A DNA stretch of 37,500 bases from Chitinophaga pinensis (GCF_007896845.1 NZ_VOHS01000096.1:1-37500), one strand, 5' to 3'; numbered from the stretch's first letter, positions 8,707 to 17,930 are shown. Notes: generated by a model not told the origin, from the sequence alone. Made by a program: numbers and translations.

Positions 8707-11700
8707 TTGACGAAGCTGTACTTATCGAAATATCTGTGTGTTTCAGCCATATTGATCTGGCTGATGATATGGCCTTGTGCTCAAGGTCGCGCGCAAGGAT
8801 CCTCCTATACATTCTCTCACCTTGACAGAACCGACGGACTGGCCAGCAATCATGTGTCTGCCATCATGCAGGATAGTAAAGGCTTTATCTGGATCGCCAG
8901 TACTGCCCTGCAACGTTATGACGGGATCAATCTCGTCACCATCGCCAGTTTTGATAAAGTACCGGGTTCTATCTATTATGATGATATCTGCCTCTGCGAA
9001 GACAATAAAGGCCGCATCTGGATGGGAGCGCCCGATAATATCCGCTATTACGATCCGGCTACCGCCACCGTCTCTGTATTAAAGATCGATATCCCACCTT
9101 CCATACATGGTAGCCTCAGTTGCAGCCGCATCATACAGGACCACGCAGGGGTAATATGGGCGACCACCCAGGAAGGATTATTACAATATGATGATGTGCA
9201 TAACCGCTTTGTAAAGCCTGCCAATATTCCCGAAACAATCAGACGGGACCTTTACAGTACCATCGTAGAAGATAAAAAAGGTAACCTCTGGATCAGCGGT
9301 CGCAGAGGTGTCTATAAATTCGACCCCTCCCGCAGACACCTGTATCACTCCGAAAATAATCCTGAACATGACCCGCTACTGGCCATCAGAAGCAGTGTGA
9401 AACGCTTCTATATAGACCGGCAGCAACGCATATGGGTCGCTGCAAGGGGAGGAGACTCCCTCTATCAATATTATCCGGATACACGGGAATTACATGCCTT
9501 CTCCTTTTCCCTGCCGTTTTCGAACGGGAACATGGTCACAGATATCATCGCAGACCGTGATCTGAATATCTGGGTCGCTACAGAAAATGGCGGGATCTTC
9601 CGCTTTAATGAACGTGCCGGTAAGTTTGATATCAATATCCGGGCGAATAATGAAGACGATCAGGATCTGCACTATGATTTTGAGGTGAACTGCTTCCTGA
9701 GTGACCGTAATGGCCGGCTATGGGTAGGAACCGATCTCGGCGTGAATATCCTGAGCATACCGGATAACTCCTTCCGGATCATGGATCACCGTACCGTCTT
9801 CAAAGGCACAGAAGACCGTCTGCCCAAAACAGAAGTAACTGGTCTTTTTCAGGATAGCCGTGGGAATATCTATGCCGGTTATTGGGGGAGAGGCTTTTGC
9901 TGGCTGAATCCCTCTTTGGAGTTTTTAGGGCAATACCTCCACGATGCGAAGAGTGCTGCCTATCAACTGCCGGAGGAACGCAGCCTTGTATGGAGTTTTG
10001 CAGAAATGAAGAACGGAACCGTATTGATCGGACAGGAAAATGGAAACCTCTCCATCTTTGATCCAAACAAAGGTAAATTCCTGAAGCACTATCAACCGGC
10101 CGTATTCGGTGACCAGACCCTGATGACGATGCTACCGGAAGGAGATACCTCTGTATGGGTCGGTTTATATAAACGGGGCCTTGTACGCTGGGATACCCGC
10201 ACCGACTCTTTTATCGCGTATCCCGCCTTACTGGAATATGTTAATCGTCCTATAACAGTGATGGACATCGCACGACGTTCTGACTCCCTGTTATGGATTT
10301 CCACCAGCGATGCGGGCCTGATCCGCTTTAATACGCATAAAGGGACGGTAAGTACATCTAAATTATTCCTCCACGATAAACTGACCGTCAGCAATATCAC
10401 CTGTATAGAATTTCTGGATGACAGTACGCTGATCGCCGGTACAGATCATGGACTCTGGGTCTACAATACCTTTAGAAATATTGCCCGCCCGTTGATGATT
10501 AACGGTGCCCTGTTTGACGAGTGGGTATTGAACCTGCAGGTAAATGGTTCCGTAGGTACCTGGTTTAGCACCCAATATGGATTCTATTACTTCAATAAAC
10601 AACAGGGTTCAATAGAGACATTTGTACAGAGTGGCGATATTATAGACAATAACAGAAAGGTGCGCAGAACGGTGAGTATGTTGCATGACGGGCGTTTAAT
10701 GGTTGGTGCATCTGATCATTTTGTCATCTTCGATCCGGCTGCCCTGCAGGTAGCCCCTCCGCCACCTGATGTGACCATCCTCGGTTTCCGTGCAATGGAC
10801 AGTGTGATCCATATAGGTGTGGAGAGAGGAAAATATGCACCGGTGACATTGACACACCGGCAGAACTTCATCAGCATAGAATTTAAAAGTCTGCTGTATC
10901 ACCATGAACCGGTAGGCTATCTGTATCAGCTGGAAGGGGTGGATGAAGAATGGGTAAAGGCAGGAGGGCTGTTGGTAGCAAGATATACCAATCTTCCGCC
11001 GGGTAGTTATCTGTTCAAAGTGCGTAGTGTAGACCCTGCGGGAACTTTCTCTTCCGGTGTTACGACGATTACAGTAAATATCTTACCAGCTTTCTGGCAA
11101 ACAGCCTTGTTCAGAATATGCTGTGTATTACTGATTATAGTATTGATCTACGTTTACTTCAAACTACGTGTGAATGCGGTGAAGAAAGAAGCCCGCAGAC
11201 GTACAGCTATTCAACAGCAGATCGCACAGCTGGAAATGAAAGCGCTCCGCGCACAAATGAATCCTCACTTTATTTTTAATGCGCTGAACTCCATTCAGAC
11301 ATTCATGATGAAGCGGGAAACAGAACAGGCCTTGTCGTATCTGGGACGTTTTGCACGACTGATCAGGAATGTATTGGATAACTCACAGCTGAACAGTATC
11401 CCCATTTCCAATGAACTCCGCATGCTGGAAAACTATCTGGAACTGGAAAAACTACGTTTCGGAGATCAGTTCAGTTATAAGATTACGGTAGATGATGAAT
11501 TGGATCCCGACTTTACAGATATCCCTACTATGATCTTACAGCCGTTTGTAGAAAATGCGATCTGGCATGGATTGCTGTATAAGAAAGAAGATGGCCATCT
11601 GTCTATTGCCTTCCATCAGCAGAATGGAAGTCTGTTATGTGTGATAGAAGATAATGGAGTAGGAAGGGAGAGAGCTGTTGCGCAACGCCAGCAGGGAAAT

Positions 11701-11862
11701 GAACATCATTCCCGTGGTTTGCAGATTACCCGTGACAGACTGGCATTATACAACAGACGTTTTAATCTGGATGCCACTTTTGATATAGAAGATTTGTATG
11801 ACGAAGCAGGACAACCGGGAGGCACTCGTGTCAATGTCTGGTTTCCGTTGAGTGAAGTATAA
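8707..11862 (+). CDS. LytS-type sensor histidine kinase with propeller ectodomain
   Basis: 1051 residues starting at TTG 8707, which supplies a signal peptide/anchor (residues about 5-30). A later ATG would cut into it. Residues about 35-700 contain many two-component-regulator propeller repeats (GFIWIAS, GRIWMGA, GNLWISG, GRLWVGT). Residues about 714-785 form a Y_Y_Y-type beta-sandwich, with a transmembrane helix at about 798-818. The cytoplasmic part is a His_kinase (LytS/YehU class) domain with phospho-acceptor His854 in MNPHFIFNALNSIQ, then an HATPase domain with the N-box QPFVENAIWHG (945-955) and VIEDNGVGR. No receiver or AraC domain is fused, so this is not the polysaccharide-utilisation hybrid type. 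A separate LytTR-type regulator would be expected as partner but none is in the window. The position 12 bases after dctA suggests it may sense or control C4-dicarboxylate use; that is an inference. Confidence 0.92.
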   Translation: MTKLYLSKYLCVSAILIWLMIWPCAQGRAQGSSYTFSHLDRTDGLASNHVSAIMQDSKGFIWIASTALQRYDGINLVTIASFDKVPGSIYYDDICLCEDNKGRIWMGAPDNIRYYDPATATVSVLKIDIPPSIHGSLSCSRIIQDHAGVIWATTQEGLLQYDDVHNRFVKPANIPETIRRDLYSTIVEDKKGNLWISGRRGVYKFDPSRRHLYHSENNPEHDPLLAIRSSVKRFYIDRQQRIWVAARGGDSLYQYYPDTRELHAFSFSLPFSNGNMVTDIIADRDLNIWVATENGGIFRFNERAGKFDINIRANNEDDQDLHYDFEVNCFLSDRNGRLWVGTDLGVNILSIPDNSFRIMDHRTVFKGTEDRLPKTEVTGLFQDSRGNIYAGYWGRGFCWLNPSLEFLGQYLHDAKSAAYQLPEERSLVWSFAEMKNGTVLIGQENGNLSIFDPNKGKFLKHYQPAVFGDQTLMTMLPEGDTSVWVGLYKRGLVRWDTRTDSFIAYPALLEYVNRPITVMDIARRSDSLLWISTSDAGLIRFNTHKGTVSTSKLFLHDKLTVSNITCIEFLDDSTLIAGTDHGLWVYNTFRNIARPLMINGALFDEWVLNLQVNGSVGTWFSTQYGFYYFNKQQGSIETFVQSGDIIDNNRKVRRTVSMLHDGRLMVGASDHFVIFDPAALQVAPPPPDVTILGFRAMDSVIHIGVERGKYAPVTLTHRQNFISIEFKSLLYHHEPVGYLYQLEGVDEEWVKAGGLLVARYTNLPPGSYLFKVRSVDPAGTFSSGVTTITVNILPAFWQTALFRICCVLLIIVLIYVYFKLRVNAVKKEARRRTAIQQQIAQLEMKALRAQMNPHFIFNALNSIQTFMMKRETEQALSYLGRFARLIRNVLDNSQLNSIPISNELRMLENYLELEKLRFGDQFSYKITVDDELDPDFTDIPTMILQPFVENAIWHGLLYKKEDGHLSIAFHQQNGSLLCVIEDNGVGRERAVAQRQQGNEHHSRGLQITRDRLALYNRRFNLDATFDIEDLYDEAGQPGGTRVNVWFPLSEV

Positions 11863-11866
11863 AAAA

Positions 11867-11892
11867 ACTCCGTCAGGTATACCTGACGGAGT
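11867..11892 (-). terminator. Convergent terminator hairpin
   Basis: A perfect 11-bp stem, ACTCCGTCAGG / CCTGACGGAGT, with a TATA loop. On the reverse strand it is followed by a run of seven T (complement of 11861-11867), so it terminates the lemA/TPM operon. It begins 5 bases after the kinase stop codon and may also slow forward transcription, though it lacks a T-run on that side. Confidence 0.8.
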
Positions 11893-11920
11893 TGATATGA
11901 ATGATTAATTGTAGCAGGTG

Positions 11921-12715
11921 TTACCAGTTTCCGCTGGCGCCGCCGCCACCACCGTCGCCACCACCGAAGTCAAAGCCTCCGCCGTCACTGTCTCCACCAC
12001 CCCAGCCTCCGGAGCCACCTCCACCGCCAAAGCCGCCACCAAAGCCTCCCAATCCGCCTATAGGACCGATCCATCCGCCGGAGCCTCTTCTGCTGATAGT
12101 GGTACCACCACCGCCTCCGCCACCACGATTTCTCATGACAAGCAGAATGATGATGATAACAAAAATACCCATGAATAAGGCATTTTTATTACTGCTGCGG
12201 CCCGACTTCTTAGGGTCCGCTCTGAACTCGCCTGCGGCCGCCTTGATCAGTTTATCAGTCGCCTCATCAAGGCCACGGTAATACTGTTTCTCTTTAAAAT
12301 TAGGCTCAATTGCTTCGTCTATAATACGATTGGCAATAGCATCCGGAATAACTCCTTCCATGCCATAACCGGTCTCTATACGGACCTTTCTGTCATCTAT
12401 GGCGGCGAGTATAACGATACCATTGTTTTTCCCTTTCGTACCAATACCCCATTCACGAAGTATCTTAATTGCTACTTCGCTGCTTTCGTAATCACCGATG
12501 GTTTTCATCGTGACGATTACGATCTGTGAAGAGGTACTGTCATTATAGGCGCGGAGTTTTTGCTCCAGCATGTCGGATTCATTGCCTAACAATACGCCTG
12601 CAAAATCATTGACTGCCCGGGGAGGATTCGGTCTTGGCGGAATGTCCTGTGCCTGAACCTTCCATCCGGCGATCAATAATATAAGCAGCCATAACCAGCA
12701 TATTTTCCTCATCAT
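11921..12715 (-). CDS. TPM-domain (YgcG family) secreted/membrane protein with Gly-rich tail
   Basis: 264 residues. A signal peptide (1-22, ending VQAQ) is followed by a TPM domain at about residues 36-165, with VNDFAGVL, NNGIVILAAIDDRKVRIETG and an Asp/Glu-rich helical end. A transmembrane helix (about 178-196) comes next, then a tail of about 65 residues made almost only of Gly with some Ser, Trp and Phe. TPM domains (TLP18.3/Psb32/MOLO-1) act in the periplasm or lumen; some are acid phosphatases and others help membrane-protein repair. The same operon encodes LemA and a second TPM protein, a pairing seen across many bacteria. The operon order on this strand is lemA, cytoplasmic TPM, then this gene. 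The exact role is unknown. Confidence 0.9.
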   Translation of the reverse strand: MMRKICWLWLLILLIAGWKVQAQDIPPRPNPPRAVNDFAGVLLGNESDMLEQKLRAYNDSTSSQIVIVTMKTIGDYESSEVAIKILREWGIGTKGKNNGIVILAAIDDRKVRIETGYGMEGVIPDAIANRIIDEAIEPNFKEKQYYRGLDEATDKLIKAAAGEFRADPKKSGRSSNKNALFMGIFVIIIILLVMRNRGGGGGGGTTISRRGSGGWIGPIGGLGGFGGGFGGGGGSGGWGGGDSDGGGFDFGGGDGGGGGASGNW

Positions 12716-12751
12716 ATTAAATTTTACAGTGTGACAGGTGAAGCCTTTTGC

Positions 12752-13207
12752 TTATCTGCCAATCACTATATCGTCTGGTAATTCATTTTCATCATCCCCT
12801 TCAAAAGGAAAATGTTGGCAAAGCGATTCGCCTATTTCCCTGATACATACCTCTATACCCGCAACATGTTCGTTTCTGGTGAAGTAGCTGACCAGCAGTT
12901 CTGCCTCTTTTACCCAGAATGCAGAGCCTACCTTTTCGTGTATGCCTCTGTCTCCGAGAATGGCAAACTGACGATCTTTCAAAGCGATGTACAGGATAAC
13001 GCCATTTCTGCGTTTGGTTTTTTCCATGCCGAGCTGCCGGAATATTTCCTTCGCGCGTTCCATGGGACTTACATATTTACAATGGCTTTCCACATATAAT
13101 CTTATCTCCCCACTCGTGAGTCTTTCCGAATCACGTATAGCCTGCACCAGTTGTTGCTTTTCAGCTTCCGTCAGAAGTTCTTTCTTTTTGAATGGGAATA
13201 TGCTCAT
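12752..13207 (-). CDS. TPM-domain protein, cytoplasmic
   Basis: 151 residues without signal peptide or membrane helix. The TPM fold is recognisable by LTSGEIRLYVESHCKY near residues 30-45, NGVILYIALKDRQFAILGD (about 68-86) and GIHEKVGSAFW. The C-terminus is acidic. It lies 11 bases after lemA and 36 bases before the secreted TPM gene, so the three genes are very probably one transcript. Paired TPM proteins with LemA are common in Bacteroidota, one soluble and one secreted. The biochemical activity of this short form is not established. Confidence 0.88.
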   Translation of the reverse strand: MSIFPFKKKELLTEAEKQQLVQAIRDSERLTSGEIRLYVESHCKYVSPMERAKEIFRQLGMEKTKRRNGVILYIALKDRQFAILGDRGIHEKVGSAFWVKEAELLVSYFTRNEHVAGIEVCIREIGESLCQHFPFEGDDENELPDDIVIGR

Positions 13208-13218
13208 GCCGCTTGTTT

Positions 13219-13809
13219 TTAGAATTGCACTTTAGGAGCATTCTCAGCACCTGGCTGTGCTTCGAAATATGGTCTCTGCTGGAAACCGCCGAAACCTGCA
13301 ACGATGTTATTTGGGAAAGTACGGATCGCACTGTTATATACTCTTGCCTGATCGTTGAAGTCTTTACGGGCAACAGCGATACGGTTTTCAGTACCTTCTA
13401 TCTGCGCCTGCAGATCTTTGAAGTTCTGATTAGCCTGCAGGGTAGGATAGCTTTCAGATACTGCCAGTAATCTACCCAGCGCCGCGCTCAGTTGACCCTG
13501 TGCGGCCTGAAACTGTTGTACCTTTTCAGGAGTGAGATCTTCTGCTCTTACCTGTATAGACGTAGCTTTTGCACGTGCTTCTATCACCTGTGTGAGTGTT
13601 TCTTTCTCGAAATTTGCAGCACCTTTTACTGTAGCAACAAGGTTCGGAATCAGGTCAGTTCTACGTTGATACTGGCTTTGTACAGTACCCCAGGAAGTTT
13701 TCACAGCCTCGTCCAGATTCACGATCTTATTGTACTTGGATACACCACAACCGCCTAATATTACGACTACAGCTATGATAATTACGATTACGAGTGTGCT
13801 TTTTTTCAT
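13219..13809 (-). CDS. lemA: LemA family protein
   Basis: 196 residues. An N-terminal hydrophobic anchor (about 5-20) ends in GGCG, which could be a lipobox or a plain membrane anchor. The rest is a helical LemA domain with YNKIVNLDEAVKTSWGTVQ (about 26-44), QYQRRTDLIPNLVATVKG (47-64), and a C-terminal ENRIAVARKDFNDQARVYN followed by FPNNIVAGFGGF. These are hallmark LemA segments. LemA proteins form a helical bundle on the outer face of the inner membrane; their molecular role is still unclear. This is the first gene of the lemA-TPM-TPM operon, and about 430 bases of non-coding sequence lie upstream. Confidence 0.93.
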   Translation of the reverse strand: MKKSTLVIVIIIAVVVILGGCGVSKYNKIVNLDEAVKTSWGTVQSQYQRRTDLIPNLVATVKGAANFEKETLTQVIEARAKATSIQVRAEDLTPEKVQQFQAAQGQLSAALGRLLAVSESYPTLQANQNFKDLQAQIEGTENRIAVARKDFNDQARVYNSAIRTFPNNIVAGFGGFQQRPYFEAQPGAENAPKVQF

Positions 13810-14236
13810 CTTATAAAAATTTAAGTTTAAACGAGGTTGTTTATAGTTTTAAAATGCAACAGTACCATATCACTTTGGTTTGTCGTAACTTAGGAATGCA
13901 GTTTGGGGGCATCCGATCGAACCTCCATGAACAGTCTGGATAGTAATAGCAAACATAGGAGCTTTTTTTTAATCTGCAAGGGTATTGAGAAATACGATAA
14001 AACGGGATTATTTCACTTTCACAGAAAAGATAGTAGCATTGTCAAAAAAATCAGGTCCCGTATCTACGTTTCTCTATAATTTTACTGGTATTTTACGATA
14101 GCAAGGGTACGGAACAGCTTGTATTTTAAGATCTTATCCATAAAATAGGTTAGTATAAACGCTTGTTTTTCAGTGTCTATCTTTCATTCGTTTGTAACGC
14201 TTTTATTTTTAATTATTTGAATCTAAGGTTGCGTCA
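13810..14236. other. Divergent intergenic region (lemA / response regulator)
   Basis: 427 bases without a supported gene, AT-rich near 14040-14230. It must hold the reverse promoter for the lemA operon and the forward promoter for the response regulator. No clear -33/-7 pair could be fixed by eye, and no strong hairpin, riboswitch-like fold or repeat was seen. Confidence 0.6.
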
Positions 14237-14701
14237 ATGAGTGCACAACACATCCATATCCTGTATATTGATGACGAGGTACATAATTTAAATGCTTTTA
14301 AGGCATCTTTCCGTAGACTTTATACAGTATTTACGGCTACTTCGGCTGAAGAAGCGGAGGAGATACTTGCCAGAGAAGCCATACAGATCATCATTTCAGA
14401 TCAGCGGATGCCTAAAATTACAGGGATTGAATTTTTTGAGTCAATTCTTGACAAATATCCGGAGCCAATCCGGATGTTACTGACAGGCTACGCTGACATC
14501 AATGCCGTTATCGACGCCATTAACAAGGGACAGGTGTATAAATATTTTTCCAAACCCTGGAATGACGATGAATTGCGGCAAAACATTGATAAGGCATATG
14601 AAGTATATGCCCTTCGAAAAGAGAATAAGGAGTTGACAGCAAAGTTGCTGGACGTGAATGAGAAGCTTGAATTTCTGCTCCGGCAGAAGCTGATTTCTTA
14701 A
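14237..14701 (+). CDS. Single-domain response regulator (receiver plus coiled coil)
   Basis: 154 residues. The CheY-like receiver spans about 1-120: acidic pocket IDDE (11-14), phospho-acceptor Asp55 in ISDQRMPKITGIEF, switch Thr83 in LLTGYAD, and Lys106 in SKPW. Residues about 115-150 form a short heptad-like helix (ALRKENKELTAKLLDVNEKL), suggesting dimerisation. There is no DNA-binding or HD-GYP output. The SDQRMP...YADINAVIDAINKGQVYKYFSKPWN pattern is typical of receivers found with HD-GYP or hybrid kinases. This one probably acts through a protein partner. No kinase is adjacent; the nearest is the LytS-type kinase 2.4 kb away, which is not its expected class. The gene converges on fecR with 12 bases between stops. 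Confidence 0.9.
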   Translation: MSAQHIHILYIDDEVHNLNAFKASFRRLYTVFTATSAEEAEEILAREAIQIIISDQRMPKITGIEFFESILDKYPEPIRMLLTGYADINAVIDAINKGQVYKYFSKPWNDDELRQNIDKAYEVYALRKENKELTAKLLDVNEKLEFLLRQKLIS

Positions 14702-14713
14702 TTTTCAGCCCGG

Positions 14714-15937
14714 CTACCCTTTGGGTTTACTAAAGTGAACAGTGCCGTCATAAATTTTGTACTCCAGCCCTTTTTCCCAACAAAGTTCATTCAGGAAGTC
14801 CGAGACAGGTTTATCCTTGTCAAGATCCCCGGAGAAGTGTATGTCGGCAATGCCGGCGGCTGTAAAGGCCACCTTCAGTCCAAACCAGCGCTTCAGCACA
14901 GGAATGACTTCTTCCAGCGGCTTGTTGTGAAAGCGGAAAATACCATCCCGCCAGCCAAGGGTAACGTTTTCGTCAAAACGTTTTACTTTAAAACGCTCAC
15001 CTGGTCTGTAAATAGCCTCGTACCCCGGCTTTAATGTTACGTCCAGACTATCGCCTACATCAGTTACCACAGTGCCTGTAACCAGTGAAGTTGTGATGGT
15101 ATTACCATCATAAGAATTCACGTTGAATGCCGTACCCAATGCGATGACGGAGGTTGTACCCGTGTGCACAATAAAAGGTTGTTTTGGATTGTGTGCAACG
15201 GTGAAATAAGCCTCTCCTTCAAGGTATACTTCTCTGGTTTTACCGGGAAAGATGAAAGGAAACCGCAGTGTAGAACTGGCATTCAGGTGTACTTCTGTGC
15301 CGTCAGACAACTCAATACGGTAGTCCGTTTTGGGAGGTACGGTCAGGGTATTCCATTCAATGGTATTGCTTTGGTAAATGGTGTCGTGCGTAATACGTTT
15401 TAATGGAATGGCAGCAATACTGTCACCATGTACCACGCCTGCTGCAGGAACGGGTTCAGTAGCTGCATTGGTATGAACGCTGACGGTCGTATCTGCCGGC
15501 AGGGTATAACTAACGTCTGCTGTTTTGCGGGCCGGAGATTGTTTTGGTGTACGATGCGCCAGTACAGCGCGGTTAACCTCTGATGAAGGTTGTACTTTAT
15601 AATAATGTTCAAACGCGTACCAGCTGCCCGCACATGCAGAAAGCGTCAGTAGTACTGCAGCAGCAGCGCTGTGACGTTTGATAAAACGGAATCCTCTGAC
15701 GTGTAAGGGCTGAGGTGAAAGGATAGCGGCAATCTGGCACCAGTCATGCTCTACCCGCAGGTCATCAAGAAATGCACTGTCAGTATAGAGTATCGCCTGT
15801 TCCTGTTCATGCCAGCATTTACGAACCTGCTCATCGGTTTGCATGACCTTTTGCAGCAACTGATCTTCCACTTCACTTAATTCGCCAAGTTGCTTACGCA
15901 GAAGTAATGTGTATATATACTCTTGGTCGTATTTCAT
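14714..15937 (-). CDS. FecR family anti-sigma factor
   Basis: 407 residues. A cytoplasmic N-terminal part (1-85) with a Leu-rich helix matches the anti-sigma domain. One transmembrane helix lies at about 90-108. A Thr/Pro-rich stretch follows, then the periplasmic FecR domain with YRIELSDGTEVHLNASSTLRF, REVYLEGEAYFTVAHN, PFIVHT and ALGTAFNVNSY. A C-terminal DUF4974-type domain (about 325-400) starts FRFHNKPLEEVIPVLKRWFG. In Bacteroidota such proteins relay a signal from a TonB-dependent SusC-like receptor to an ECF sigma factor. The sigma-like gene lies 56 bases upstream, but no susC/susD pair is in the window; the gene downstream is a convergent response regulator. The target transporter is missing or elsewhere. 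Confidence 0.92.
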   Translation of the reverse strand: MKYDQEYIYTLLLRKQLGELSEVEDQLLQKVMQTDEQVRKCWHEQEQAILYTDSAFLDDLRVEHDWCQIAAILSPQPLHVRGFRFIKRHSAAAAVLLTLSACAGSWYAFEHYYKVQPSSEVNRAVLAHRTPKQSPARKTADVSYTLPADTTVSVHTNAATEPVPAAGVVHGDSIAAIPLKRITHDTIYQSNTIEWNTLTVPPKTDYRIELSDGTEVHLNASSTLRFPFIFPGKTREVYLEGEAYFTVAHNPKQPFIVHTGTTSVIALGTAFNVNSYDGNTITTSLVTGTVVTDVGDSLDVTLKPGYEAIYRPGERFKVKRFDENVTLGWRDGIFRFHNKPLEEVIPVLKRWFGLKVAFTAAGIADIHFSGDLDKDKPVSDFLNELCWEKGLEYKIYDGTVHFSKPKG

Positions 15938-15993
15938 CGTAGTAATGAGAAGATGATTGAGGGTGATAAAGTTGTGTATTAATGTAGCCGGGT

Positions 15994-16356
15994 TTACGAA
16001 TCTAAAAGAACAGCCAGTTGATTGGTTAACGCCTGGGGTACAAGTGCGGGGCCTGTTTTACATGGAGGGCAGGCAGCGGCCGTTGCTGCGGGCTGCTGCA
16101 GTTGCAGGCATCGCTCATATAAAAGCTGATAGAAAAATCCTCCGGGAGAATGCGCGATCTTCCTGTAGGTACGCTCTTGCCATACTTCAATAAATAACTG
16201 CTGCACGACCTCTTTTCCTCGTTCTACATTTCCCAACATCTGGCAGGCTTTGAGACAGAGGGGCTTGTAGTATCTCATAAAGAAGTATTGGTAAGCCTCA
16301 AGTCTGTTATCCTTCTTAAGCGCGGATAACATGGTGATGTCCTCGCTGGTTTGCAT
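15994..16356 (-). CDS. ECF sigma factor-like protein, region 2 only
   Basis: 120 residues from the ATG at 16356; an in-frame start at 16410 would add 18 residues. The N-terminal half matches sigma-70 region 2 of FecI-type factors: NRLEAYQYFFMRYYKPLCLK, then VVQQLFIEVWQER (core-binding and -10 recognition helices) and PGGFFYQLLYERCLQ. The linker then becomes Ala/Pro/Cys-rich and the frame stops about 30 residues later, so sigma region 4 (-35 recognition helix-turn-helix) is absent. A full ECF factor is usually 170-200 residues. No region-4-like coding was seen in the 56 bases before fecR. It may be a truncated, non-functional gene, or a region-2-only factor. It precedes the fecR anti-sigma gene in the usual order. 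Confidence 0.75.
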   Translation of the reverse strand: MQTSEDITMLSALKKDNRLEAYQYFFMRYYKPLCLKACQMLGNVERGKEVVQQLFIEVWQERTYRKIAHSPGGFFYQLLYERCLQLQQPAATAAACPPCKTGPALVPQALTNQLAVLLDS

Positions 16357-16532
16357 ACGAATGGTAATTGGTTGTAGTGTGTACCGGTTTCGGCTGGTAA
16401 TTTCGCCCAAAAGAATAAGAATTTAGTTAATAGGCTGTTAACGGAGGGAAAAACGGCCAGCTGAAACAGACAAATCAATATTTCCGACTTTCCCTTAAAT
16501 TGCACCTTTCTAAAAGTTTAATTTACTGGAAC

Positions 16533-17903
16533 ATGCAAGTTTGGAAAGATTATCAGGTACAGAATAAAGATCGTTTCCTGGAAGAACTGCTGGAACTGCT
16601 GCGCATTCCTTCTGTTAGTGCGGATTCCCGCTTTAACCCGGATGTAAAAAACTGCGCTGAAGCTGTAAAACTGCGTTTGCAGGAAGCAGGTGCTGAAAAA
16701 GTGGAAGTATGCCCTACTGCTGGCCATCCTATCGTATACGGTGAAAAGATCATCGATCCGAAACTGCCTACGGTACTGGTATATGGTCACTATGATGTAC
16801 AACCGGCCGATCCGCTGGAATTGTGGGACAGTGGTCCGTTTGAGCCTGTGATCAAAGACGAAAAGATCTATGCACGTGGCAGCGCTGACGATAAAGGTCA
16901 GTTCTACATGCATGTCAAAGCGTTCGAAACCATGTCCAAAACCAACACCCTGCCCTGCAACATCAAATTCATGATCGAAGGGGAAGAGGAAGTAGGTTCT
17001 GCCAACCTGGGTATTTTCATCAAAGAGAATAAAGAAAGACTGAAAGCAGACGTAGTGCTGATCTCCGATACAGCTATGATCAGCCTCGAAAACCCATCTC
17101 TGGATACCGGCTTACGTGGCCTGTCCTATATGGAAGTAGAGGTGACCGGTCCTAACCGCGACCTGCACAGCGGCGTGTACGGTGGTGCTGTAGCTAACCC
17201 GGCTACCATCCTGTGCAAAATGATCGCCTCCATGCACGACGAAAATAATCACATCACCATCCCCGGCTTCTATGATAAAGTACAGGATCTCAGTCAGGCT
17301 GAACGTGATGCACTGAATGCGGCCCCTTTCGATGAAGCGGAATACAAAGCTGATCTGGGCGTAGAAGACCTTTGGGGTGAAAAAGGTTATTCCACCATCG
17401 AACGTACCGGTATCCGTCCTACTCTGGAGGTAAACGGTATCTGGGGTGGATACACCGGTGAAGGTTCTAAAACCGTCCTTCCATCCAAAGCATTCGCCAA
17501 GATCTCTATGCGCCTCGTGCCTAATCAGGACTGGATCGAGATCTCTCAGCTGTTTCAGGCACACTTCGAAAAGATCGCGCCTAAGAGCGTAAAAGTAAAG
17601 GTAACGACTCACCACGGTGGCAGCCCTTACGTAACGCCAACAGATCATATCGCCTTCAAAGCTGCCAATGATGCCATTCAGGCTACCTTTGGTAAAGCGC
17701 CAATCCCGATGCGTGGCGGCGGAAGTATTCCGATCGTAGCGCTGTTCGAAAAAGAACTGGGCCTGAAAACCATCCTGATGGGCTTCGGTCTGGATAGTGA
17801 TAATCTGCACTCGCCAAATGAAAAATACGGTCTGGCTAACTTCTATAAGGGTATCGAAACTATCCCTTATTTCCACAAATACTTTGCGGAACTGAGTAAA
17901 TAG
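16533..17903 (+). CDS. M20 family dipeptidase
   Basis: 456 residues from the ATG at 16533; an upstream TTG frame is less likely. This is a cytoplasmic di-zinc peptidase of the M20 family (CNDP/PepV-like), which hydrolyses dipeptides and similar small peptides. Metal and catalytic residues are visible: VYGHYDVQPAD with His86 and Asp88, ARGSADDKGQ with the bridging Asp119, the GEEEVGS general base at 150-156, and Asp179 in LISDT. A terminal His lies in DSDNLHSPNEKYG near residue 430. The lid domain with LRGLSYMEVEVTGPNRDLHSG is intact. The gene stands alone, with a G+C-rich hairpin after it. Confidence 0.95.
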   Translation: MQVWKDYQVQNKDRFLEELLELLRIPSVSADSRFNPDVKNCAEAVKLRLQEAGAEKVEVCPTAGHPIVYGEKIIDPKLPTVLVYGHYDVQPADPLELWDSGPFEPVIKDEKIYARGSADDKGQFYMHVKAFETMSKTNTLPCNIKFMIEGEEEVGSANLGIFIKENKERLKADVVLISDTAMISLENPSLDTGLRGLSYMEVEVTGPNRDLHSGVYGGAVANPATILCKMIASMHDENNHITIPGFYDKVQDLSQAERDALNAAPFDEAEYKADLGVEDLWGEKGYSTIERTGIRPTLEVNGIWGGYTGEGSKTVLPSKAFAKISMRLVPNQDWIEISQLFQAHFEKIAPKSVKVKVTTHHGGSPYVTPTDHIAFKAANDAIQATFGKAPIPMRGGGSIPIVALFEKELGLKTILMGFGLDSDNLHSPNEKYGLANFYKGIETIPYFHKYFAELSK

Positions 17904-17930
17904 CCTTATCGTACTATTTTAATAAATTTG

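Noticed and set aside
11901..12281. Pro-rich forward open frame
   Set aside because: It is the antisense image of the Gly-rich tail of the TPM protein; Gly codons read as Pro on the other strand.
17112..17876. Open frame of 254 codons on the reverse strand
   Set aside because: It lies wholly antisense to the M20 dipeptidase, has an unusual composition and no motif; it is a shadow of codon bias.
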